From: Crocinitomicaceae bacterium
Lineage (GTDB): Bacteria; Bacteroidota; Bacteroidia; Flavobacteriales_G; Salibacteraceae
Assembly: GCA_018623405.1 (NCBI GenBank)
Contig: JAAZVO010000098.1
Coordinates: 1 to 8,691 of the forward strand
DNA: 8,691 bases
Direction of reading: 5' to 3'
This document shows, piece by piece, positions 1-4,713 of this stretch. Position 1 is the first letter of the stretch. Each line of letters starts with the position of its first letter. The position numbers and the translations under genes were made by a program. The notes beneath the pieces are model-generated. The model did no database searches and had not been told where the DNA came from. It saw only the letters and a program-made list of their open reading frames with translations.

Positions 1-21
1 GAGTGGTTTATTAGAAAATAT

Positions 22-28
22 AAAGGAG
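22..28 (+). promoter_or_regulatory. Ribosome binding site for the M48 protease ATG at 36
   Basis: AAAGGAG lies 7 bases before an ATG at 36-38, which is ideal spacing. It is the clearest Shine-Dalgarno sequence in the window; most other genes here have none. It argues that translation of the protease was meant to begin at 36 and not at the GTG at 90, which has no such site. Confidence 0.7.
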
Positions 29-35
29 CCTACTA

Positions 36-89
36 ATGAATAGCGAAGTTGTTTTAAATATCATACTCATTATTTGAGTAGCAGACTTT
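36..89 (+). other. N-terminal 18 codons of the M48 protease frame, interrupted by TGA at 75-77
   Basis: From ATG 36 the frame reads MNSEVVLNIILII, then TGA, then VADF, and runs directly into the protease at GTG 90 without a frame change. A hydrophobic segment followed by an (L/I)-(E/D)-(R/K)-x-L-D-x-L-N stretch is the expected N-terminus of Bacteroidota M48 proteases of about 410 residues. The TGA sits where a hydrophobic residue is expected and is one base away from TTA (Leu) or TGG (Trp). It may be a real nonsense mutation or a sequencing/assembly error. Every other gene here uses TGG for Trp and carries no internal TGA, so recoding is unlikely. Confidence 0.7.
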
Positions 90-1271
90 GTGCTAGAAAG
101 AACTTTAGATTGGCTCAACAACAAAGCAATTAGCCCAACATTACCGCCACAAGCCAAAGGAATTTATGATGAAGAGCATTACGCCAAAATGCTTAAGTAC
201 GAAAAAGAAACAGGCAGGTTTGGTCTGTTAACAAGCACCATAAGCTTTTTGGTAACTTTTGCGTTGCTCTATTCCGGTTTTTTCGGTTGGTTTGATGGAT
301 TCATTCGATACACTTTTGGCTCGCACCCCATTTATTCAGGATTGTTGTTTTTTGGGATTTTAGGATTGGCTTCTGACCTATTAACAACGCCACTTTCCAT
401 TTACGGAACGTTTGTAATTGAGGCCAAATACGGTTTTAATAAAACAACACCAAAAACGTATGTATTAGATAAAATTAAAGGTTGGGTGTTGGGGGGCTTA
501 ATTGGTGGATTGCTTTATGCTGCCATAGTTTGGCTGTACCTTCAGTTTGGAGAGCAATTTTGGATTTTCGCATGGGCTTTAATTGCAGGGTTCTCGTTAA
601 TTATGAATATGTTTTATGCCTCTTGGATATTGCCTTTGTTTAACAAACTGAGCCCAATGGAGGAGGGGAGCTTAAAAGACCGAATTACACAATACTGTGC
701 GAAAATAAATTACCCATTAACAGGGCTTTTTGTGATGGATGGCTCTAAACGCTCTACAAAAGCAAATGCCTTTTTTAGCGGTTTAGGCAAAAAGAAAAAG
801 ATTGTGCTGTTTGATACTTTGATTGAAAAATTGAAAGAAGATGAAGTAGAAGCCGTTTTAGCGCATGAAGTAGGGCATTACAAAAAGAAACACATCCAAA
901 CATCAACGGTTATTTCTATTCTTTCTACCGGAGTTACATTGTACATCTTCTCTTTATTGTTAGGAAACGAAATGATTTCTGGAGCTTTGGGTACCAACCA
1001 ACCAAGTTTTCATATTGCTATGGTGGCATTTGGATTTTTATTTAGTCCAATCTCATTGTTAACCGGATTGTTTGGTAATATACTATCGCGCAAAAACGAG
1101 TTTGAGGCAGATGCTTACGCCAAAGAAACTTCTGATAGCAAAGCCCTAAGTGAAGCTTTAAAAACCTTGGCGGTAGACTCTTTAAGCAACCTTACTCCAC
1201 ACAAAGCTTATGTTTTCTTTTATTACTCGCATCCGCCGTTATTAGAGCGATTGAGGGAGTTGGGTGGTTAA
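90..1271 (+). CDS. M48 family membrane zinc metalloprotease (Ste24/CAAX endopeptidase type)
   Basis: Integral membrane zinc protease resembling Ste24/CAAX protease I; in bacteria the natural substrates are mostly unknown and membrane protein quality control is a likely role. Numbered from GTG 90: a hydrophobic N-terminal half with several membrane spans (about 45-65, 80-105, 130-155, 157-183), a GSKRS...NAFFSG segment at about 219-231, the zinc motif HEVGH at 259-263, two more membrane spans (about 270-295 and 308-330), and the third ligand region NEFEADAYA with E337 and D341 (the ExxxD partner of HExxH). The end SHPPLLERL is typical of the family. Only the GTG at 90 gives an open frame, but it lacks a ribosome binding site. 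ATG 36 has one and would give 411 residues, the usual length, were it not for the TGA at 75-77. If the TGA is real, the protein loses most of its first membrane helix or is not made. Confidence 0.9.
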   Translation: MLERTLDWLNNKAISPTLPPQAKGIYDEEHYAKMLKYEKETGRFGLLTSTISFLVTFALLYSGFFGWFDGFIRYTFGSHPIYSGLLFFGILGLASDLLTTPLSIYGTFVIEAKYGFNKTTPKTYVLDKIKGWVLGGLIGGLLYAAIVWLYLQFGEQFWIFAWALIAGFSLIMNMFYASWILPLFNKLSPMEEGSLKDRITQYCAKINYPLTGLFVMDGSKRSTKANAFFSGLGKKKKIVLFDTLIEKLKEDEVEAVLAHEVGHYKKKHIQTSTVISILSTGVTLYIFSLLLGNEMISGALGTNQPSFHIAMVAFGFLFSPISLLTGLFGNILSRKNEFEADAYAKETSDSKALSEALKTLAVDSLSNLTPHKAYVFFYYSHPPLLERLRELGG

Positions 1272-1326
1272 TGCCTTAGATTATACAGGTAAAAAGAATT
1301 AATTGATAATATAATTGTTTATGATT

Positions 1327-1407
1327 TTACCATGCGATACAACGACGAAGGAGCTCAGTGAAGCTTACAGCACTGAAGGCAATGTTGGTATCAACTACAA
1401 TTTTCAT
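1327..1407 (-). pseudogene. Truncated PIN-domain (VapC-type) toxin, 5' stub only
   Basis: An ATG overlaps the antitoxin stop codon by four bases (ATGA, 1404-1407), the usual coupling of toxin-antitoxin pairs. The frame reads MKIVVDTNIAFSAV and then 12 unrelated-looking residues to a TAA at 1327-1329, 26 residues in all. The (I/V)VDTN(I/V)xFSA start is the first strand of PIN-domain ribonucleases, with D6 as the first catalytic Asp. Full PIN toxins run about 130-140 residues and need further acidic residues that are absent here. The homology seems to stop just after FSA, next to a small inverted repeat (TCAGTG 1355-1360 with CACTGA 1371-1376), so a deletion junction near 1371 is likely. The remnant cannot be an active nuclease. 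Confidence 0.8.
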
Positions 1408-1607
1408 TTAAGAAATCGCGACTTGTTTTTAGTCCACCAATCCTTCTTAGAGCTGTCAGAAAGTTTGTCAATGTCTAATTCAGTTGCCTTGCTTTTTGAA
1501 GTAATTTCCTTAAACTTTAAAAAGTCTAGAAACCTTTGTAATCCAATTGTGTCTGTAGTTGCTGATAATCGGATTAATATTTCATTATTTAATCTTTCAA
1601 CTTGCAT
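1404..1607 (-). CDS. Small antitoxin of a PIN/VapC-type toxin-antitoxin pair (orphaned)
   Basis: A 67-residue protein, MQVERLNNEILIRLSATTDT... ending in WWTKNKSRFLK. An N-terminal beta-like EILIRL segment, a central helix (about 23-32), a SKSKATELDIDKL stretch (about 37-49) and a basic C-terminus with WWxKNKxRF are what I recall of small Bacteroidota antitoxins encoded directly upstream of PIN toxins; this family assignment is by recognition. The context agrees: the stop codon overlaps by four bases the start of a PIN toxin stub. With the toxin destroyed, the antitoxin may be a relic, or may still neutralise a related toxin elsewhere. The whole protein was kept as the coding call because the opposite-strand frame over the same bases has no recognisable features. 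There is no ribosome binding site; see the -7-like box at 1612-1619. Confidence 0.75.
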   Translation of the reverse strand: MQVERLNNEILIRLSATTDTIGLQRFLDFLKFKEITSKSKATELDIDKLSDSSKKDWWTKNKSRFLK

Positions 1608-1611
1608 ATTG

Positions 1612-1619
1612 TAAAGTTA
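1612..1619 (-). promoter_or_regulatory. Possible -7 promoter box for the antitoxin gene
   Basis: On the - strand the bases read TAACTTTA, seven of eight agreeing with the Bacteroidota -7 consensus TAnnTTTG (n positions free). It ends 4 bases before the antitoxin ATG, so the transcript would be leaderless or nearly so. I see no convincing -33 TTG at the usual spacing. Confidence 0.3.
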
Positions 1620-1655
1620 GGAATTCAAACTCAGATTAAAATTTTTTTAAATGAT

Positions 1656-1723
1656 AGTCAACGTCCTCACATAAACGTAGGTGAGGCGTATAGCCCCACT
1701 TGCCGTTTTATGCAATGTTGTAT
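1656..1723 (-). repeat. attC-like imperfect hairpin A, at the 3' end of the DUF3050 gene
   Basis: Read on the - strand in gene order: an R''-like ATACAAC (1717-1723), a 4-base spacer, an L''-like CATAAAACG (1704-1712), a loop, an L'-like CGTTTATG (1670-1677), a 7-base spacer, and an R'-like GTTGACT (1656-1662). L'' and L' are complementary except for one extra A in L''; one unpaired base in L'' is a known hallmark of attC folding. R'' and R' pair at five of seven positions including the AAC/GTT core. They do not match the strict RYYYAAC/GTTRRRY consensus. The stretch 1701-1722 matches hairpin B at 2612-2632 in 19 of 22 aligned positions. An alternative hairpin (CCTCAC 1665-1670 with GTGAGG 1681-1686, + strand) overlaps it. 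Confidence 0.5.
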
Positions 1724-2499
1724 GCTGGCTTTCTTTGTTTTATTTCATCTGTTATTTCATCCCATAGGCTAATTCTTTTCTTTAAAGCTTCTACAGACGT
1801 TTGAAGAACGTCATCCCATTTGCTTTCATCATCTCCGCAAAGTTCAGAAATCATTTCAAGAGATAAAGGTCCGTGCTCGTCTCCGTCTAATTCAATATGT
1901 CTATTTAAATAGTAGGAGAGTTTTGGGAATTTATTTTCATGATTATGATTTGACTTATCTATAATAGCAAGAAACATATCAGGGATGAGGTCTTCTCTTC
2001 CAAAAGTAAATGCAGCAGCTATTTTATGTACTTCGCGTGTTTCGATTGTTTTGAAGGTGAATTCTAAAAATTCTTTTTCCGCTTTTTTTAAGTTAGAGTT
2101 TTGTATTCTACTAACAATGTCATCTATTGAATTTGTTGATTTGACAAAGTGTAATATTTTTTCTGTACTGGCGCCAACTTCGTTCATTGCTTCGATGTAC
2201 ATTTCAAAATGACTTTTGCGTATGCCATTTTCATTTACATCAGTTTCTTCCCCTAAAACAATTTCATTAATAAATCTTGCTGTTTTTGCATTGTAAGAGG
2301 GTTTCCATGGTATCGAAATACAAGTTAATTGTTGTTGGAGTGCTTTTAATAGAGACATAAAATCCCAAACAGCATAAATATGTTTTTCCATGAAAATCTT
2401 TATATCTTGTACATCTGACAAATGATAATAAAGGGCATGATTTTTTAAGCTTTCTCTCAATTCTAAGATGTGTCTTTCAATTTGCTCAATTTTTTTCAT
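1708..2499 (-). CDS. DUF3050 family protein (heme-oxygenase-like fold)
   Basis: A 263-residue soluble, mostly helical protein that I recognise as DUF3050; about 250-260 residues is the family norm, so it is full length. The family belongs to the heme-oxygenase-like/TenA-like helical fold, but its reaction is not established. Clusters that could be metal ligands are E38/H40, H97/E99, FGRED at 166-170 (E169), and RHIELDGDEHG around 200-210 with H201, D205 and H209. The last resembles the H-x3-D-x2-H helix of heme-oxygenase-like diiron oxidases, with the final His one residue late. The start ATG precedes KKIEQIERH; an alternating Lys/Ile start is plausible, and there is no ribosome binding site. 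The last five codons (AYNIA) and the stop lie inside repeat A, so the C-terminus was shaped by that element. The gene is flanked by related hairpins and is unrelated to its neighbours, as expected of a mobile cassette. Confidence 0.85.
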   Translation of the reverse strand: MKKIEQIERHILELRESLKNHALYYHLSDVQDIKIFMEKHIYAVWDFMSLLKALQQQLTCISIPWKPSYNAKTARFINEIVLGEETDVNENGIRKSHFEMYIEAMNEVGASTEKILHFVKSTNSIDDIVSRIQNSNLKKAEKEFLEFTFKTIETREVHKIAAAFTFGREDLIPDMFLAIIDKSNHNHENKFPKLSYYLNRHIELDGDEHGPLSLEMISELCGDDESKWDDVLQTSVEALKKRISLWDEITDEIKQRKPAYNIA

Positions 2500-2511
2500 C
2501 GTATATTTATT

Positions 2512-2536
2512 TTGTTACCTAATGTTGATGTAACAA
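2512..2536. promoter_or_regulatory. 7-bp inverted repeat upstream of the DUF3050 gene
   Basis: TTGTTAC (2512-2518) and GTAACAA (2530-2536) are perfect complements separated by 11 bases, ending 12 bases before the DUF3050 start codon. The position fits an operator or a 5' leader hairpin. No regulator gene lies nearby. Chance dyads of this size are not rare in AT-rich DNA. Confidence 0.35.
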
Positions 2537-2578
2537 TTTTAACTCAATATTGATTATTGTTTTTTCCATTTTTTTGCT

Positions 2579-2633
2579 TGCAAACAAGGTTTGTATAAGA
2601 GGTGTTTTTAATGCCTTTTATACATTGTTGTAG
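2579..2633 (-). repeat. attC-like imperfect hairpin B, between the barrel gene and the DUF3050 gene
   Basis: Read on the - strand: an R''-like CTACAAC (2627-2633), a 2-base spacer, L'' TGTATAAAAGG (2614-2624), an 11-base loop, L' CCTCTTATACA (2592-2602), a 6-base spacer, and an R'-like GTTTGCA (2579-2585). L'' and L' pair at 10 of 11 positions; the outer pair matches mainly at the AAC/GTT core. Its left half shares TACAACAWTGYATAAAA and a following GGCA with hairpin A, in the same orientation, and both sit just after the 3' end of a - strand gene. The right halves differ between copies, but each keeps its own complementarity, which is how attC sites vary. Confidence 0.5.
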
Positions 2634-2682
2634 TACGTTTCAATTATATTTTATACGACTTCAGTTTTAAAACAAGGCCTTA

Positions 2683-3192
2683 TTAAAACCCAAAACCTAC
2701 TTTAAATCCTCCATAAACATTAAATGAATACTTAGGATAGTTTGGTTGTGGTAGATCCCAACGTATAGATCCATTTGGCACCAGCTGAACAATATATGCT
2801 GGTCCGAAATCAAGACATAAATATAATTTTTTGGAACCTAAATAGTTAATGCCAACTGGCAAATAATTTACAATCCTACTGCCGCCAGAACCTTGTATAT
2901 TGTAGGATGAGCGAACACCTAAAAAAGGGTTAAATTGTTCCTTTTCTACGGATTTAATTGGATAAAAGTTAATTCCGAGCCCACCTCCCAACAATAAACC
3001 AGTTCCGATTTCCAATGAGACTTTTCTGTTGTTTAAGATTCGTTCGTATGTAATCCCAAGAGTTGTGGGTGTTCCTCCTGCAGTAATTGAAAGTATATTT
3101 TTCATTTCATTTCCTTTAGTTATCTCTTGCGATAGACATGATGTGCTAAGTGAAAATGTAAAAAGTAGAAATAAAAATTTGAGCTCCTTCAT
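2683..3192 (-). CDS. Secreted outer-membrane beta-barrel-like protein, function unknown
   Basis: 169 residues. A signal peptide is clear: MKELK, a Leu/Phe core (6-15) and a probable cleavage near residue 22 (STSCLSQ/E). C19 could suggest a lipoprotein, but position -3 is Ser, not Leu/Val/Ile, so ordinary signal peptidase cleavage is favoured. The mature part alternates polar and hydrophobic residues with many Gly and aromatics (LSITAGGTPTTLGITYERI, GTGLLLGGGLGINFYPI, LGVRSSYNI, LPVGINYL, YLCLDFGPAYIV, FNVYGGFKVGFGF) and ends in Phe, as outer membrane barrels do. About eight strands would make a small closed barrel. I cannot name a specific family. It is the first gene of the - strand island and is followed by hairpin B; nothing near it suggests a partner. 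Confidence 0.7.
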   Translation of the reverse strand: MKELKFLFLLFTFSLSTSCLSQEITKGNEMKNILSITAGGTPTTLGITYERILNNRKVSLEIGTGLLLGGGLGINFYPIKSVEKEQFNPFLGVRSSYNIQGSGGSRIVNYLPVGINYLGSKKLYLCLDFGPAYIVQLVPNGSIRWDLPQPNYPKYSFNVYGGFKVGFGF

Positions 3193-3235
3193 AAATTAGT
3201 TTAAAAAAATGTGCTACAACTAGTAGCTATACGTC

Positions 3236-3249
3236 ATTATGATAGTTAG
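3236..3249 (+). repeat. 14-bp direct repeat, copy 1
   Basis: ATTATGATAGTTAG, identical to 3349-3362, start to start 113 bases. A shorter relative (ATGATAGTCA, 1651-1660) lies at the outer end of hairpin A. It could mark a recombination site, a target-site duplication or a binding site. Confidence 0.5.
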
Positions 3250-3348
3250 CTACCTTTCGTCTTTCATGATGCGCATAAATGTACTAAATATCATAGTTTT
3301 TAAACAAATGCATTGGTAATTAATGGGTTAAAAATTCAAAACCATCTA

Positions 3349-3362
3349 ATTATGATAGTTAG
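3349..3362 (+). repeat. 14-bp direct repeat, copy 2
   Basis: Exact second copy of the sequence at 3236-3249, in the same orientation. The 99 bases between the copies have no obvious terminal inverted repeats or coding capacity. Confidence 0.5.
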
Positions 3363-3379
3363 AACCGATATTAAGTATT

Positions 3380-3393
3380 TGTAAACATTTACA
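3380..3393. promoter_or_regulatory. Dyad TGTAAA-CA-TTTACA
   Basis: Perfect 6-bp arms with a 2-base spacer, shaped like an operator for a dimeric regulator. It lies about 190 bases upstream of the barrel gene start and 136 bases beyond the end of the membrane-protein gene, so its target is unclear. Function is inference. Confidence 0.25.
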
Positions 3394-3528
3394 CACGGTA
3401 AATTGGCTTTTCAAGTGCTTATTTAAAGCCTATTCAACATTATGTAATTTTTAAAGTCTTATCAAAAAGTAAAATCTACTTGGTGTAATTTTTTTTTGTT
3501 TATTTCATCTAATTAAACTCAAAAAAAA

Positions 3529-4605
3529 TTAATCCAAAACCCTCTTAACAACCTTCTCCTCAAAAACCCCATCACACCAAGGTGCAGGGCAAGGGGGAAT
3601 GTTCAAAGTTTCGTATCCCCAAGAAAAATAATTTATATAAATACTATCTCCTTCAGCATAGGTATACCTATCTATAGATTTTGGAATTCGTTTTAATTCA
3701 TTTTTTGTTAAGCAAATTTGAGGATACGCGGTGCGTCCCGAATACAAATCGAAGGCGAGGTAAGCATTTCCAAGTGAGGCAAAATGGAGACCTGCAGCAA
3801 TCAAAACCAAACCAATAATATAATTTATTGGCTTTTTGTAAATCAAAAACCTAATAGGAAAAACTTCCACTTTACGGAAGCCATGCGGAAAAACAACCAA
3901 TAGCAATAGAATCATTTGGATGTTCCAAGGCCATACAACCGTATTGTTATTTAATCCCAACGGACCAAGAAGCCCTAAAATGGCTAAATGCATGGCAATT
4001 AAGCCAAACCTAGAAAACCTTGCTATTTGAGGCAGTAGCAGTGAAACACCAAAAACAATTTCGAAATAAGGAACAAACAGAAAGAAACCTTCCAACTCTT
4101 CTTTAAATTGCCAGAAAAAGTTTGTGATAGGTTGTAAAATATAGGGCAAAGTCCAAGAGCCAAATTCCGGATGAATTTTTAATGCTCCTGAGGCAATATA
4201 AATTAAAGCCATCAGCACCTGAAAGCCTCTTAACAAAGGTGCTAACTCTTTGTATTGGTAATGGTAACGGGCAAATGGAGATAGCAACCAAATCATTAAA
4301 AAATACATCCATGCCCATGGTTGTACAAGGGTTTGATTTAAAACGAAGAGCAAAAACATTATTAAAATGATAGCTCTAGGAATTAGCCTACTTGAAAATG
4401 CAAATGGTTGCATAAATACCAAGGCTGCCAAAATTCCCGATAGGCTTTGAAAAACATAAAAAGGTACTTCAAAAGCCCAAAAAGAAACTGTTGGAAAATC
4501 GGTTAGGGCAAACCAAGCGTTGTAACTTATTGTCATGCTTGCCAAAAAACCAATCATTAAAATGAAATATATTCTTTTAATAATGCTTCTTTCTGCAGCA
4601 CCCAT
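3529..4605 (-). CDS. Polytopic membrane protein, DoxX/HTTM-like, function unknown
   Basis: 358 residues with about nine membrane helices (roughly 11-30, 50-70, 75-93, 96-112, 125-141, 175-192, 198-216, 224-241, 260-277) and a soluble tail from about 285. The segment YIASGALKI (136-144), a following amphipathic stretch, and NNNTVVWPWNIQM (219-231) before a helix recall the HTTM/vitamin-K-carboxylase-like and DoxX-like families, where a small residue-Gly-x-x-K motif follows a helix. The resemblance is partial and no enzyme activity should be assumed. The tail ends with a PPCPAPWCDG segment (C339, C344), a possible disulfide or metal site. It is transcribed away from pyrD; a TAnnTTTG box lies just upstream. 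ATG 4605 was chosen because it gives a short charged N-terminus before the first helix. Confidence 0.6.
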   Translation of the reverse strand: MGAAERSIIKRIYFILMIGFLASMTISYNAWFALTDFPTVSFWAFEVPFYVFQSLSGILAALVFMQPFAFSSRLIPRAIILIMFLLFVLNQTLVQPWAWMYFLMIWLLSPFARYHYQYKELAPLLRGFQVLMALIYIASGALKIHPEFGSWTLPYILQPITNFFWQFKEELEGFFLFVPYFEIVFGVSLLLPQIARFSRFGLIAMHLAILGLLGPLGLNNNTVVWPWNIQMILLLLVVFPHGFRKVEVFPIRFLIYKKPINYIIGLVLIAAGLHFASLGNAYLAFDLYSGRTAYPQICLTKNELKRIPKSIDRYTYAEGDSIYINYFSWGYETLNIPPCPAPWCDGVFEEKVVKRVLD

Positions 4606-4609
4606 AACC

Positions 4610-4617
4610 CAAATGTA
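4610..4617 (-). promoter_or_regulatory. -7 promoter box for the membrane-protein gene
   Basis: On the - strand TACATTTG matches TAnnTTTG exactly and ends 4 bases before the ATG at 4605. Transcription would begin at or within a few bases of the start codon. No clear -33 TTG is present at 17-23 bases upstream, so the call rests on one element. Confidence 0.4.
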
Positions 4618-4713
4618 GGAGGGCAGTTGGCCTGTTTTAATTGATTTACTTTAACTTATCAACATCAAACCTATAATTGAAATTAAAGCTAGTTTTCAAA
4701 TTAAATTCGCAGC

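Larger units (their letters stand above)
3193..3528. other. 336-base gene-free AT-rich border region
   Basis: No plausible gene on either strand. It holds a 14-bp direct repeat (3236-3249 and 3349-3362); overlapping small inverted repeats near the barrel gene start (GCTAC 3213-3217 with GTAGC 3223-3227, or GTAGCTA 3223-3229 with TAGCTAC 3247-3253); an 8-bp palindrome ATGCGCAT (3269-3276); a dyad TGTAAA-CA-TTTACA (3380-3393); and a weak hairpin AAGTA/TACTT (3467-3471/3477-3481). T-runs follow that hairpin on both strands, so it might help end transcription from the membrane-protein gene. It separates the accessory island from the core genes to the right and should contain the promoter of the barrel gene, which I cannot place with confidence. 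Confidence 0.6.

Noticed and set aside
75..77. TGA read as tryptophan (alternative genetic code)
   Set aside because: All other genes use TGG for Trp and have no internal TGA, while pyrD and the YwqK gene end in TGA at the expected family length or next to an overlapping start.
1315..1614. 99-residue + strand open frame
   Set aside because: It lies opposite the antitoxin and toxin stub, which have recognisable sequence and a coupled ATGA overlap; the + frame has no recognisable feature.
1661..1690. Intrinsic terminator for the DUF3050 gene at the CCTCAC/GTGAGG hairpin
   Set aside because: The stem is only 6 bp plus 3 bp across a bulge, and on the - strand no T-run follows it; it overlaps the attC-like structure, which explains more of the sequence.
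3250..3348. 99-bp insertion with a 14-bp target-site duplication
   Set aside because: The interval has no terminal inverted repeats and no match to a known small element that I can see; 14 bp would be an unusual duplication length. Kept only as a direct repeat.
4103..4370. Small open frames on both strands inside the membrane-protein gene
   Set aside because: They are shadows of the 358-residue membrane-protein frame, with no starts or motifs of their own.
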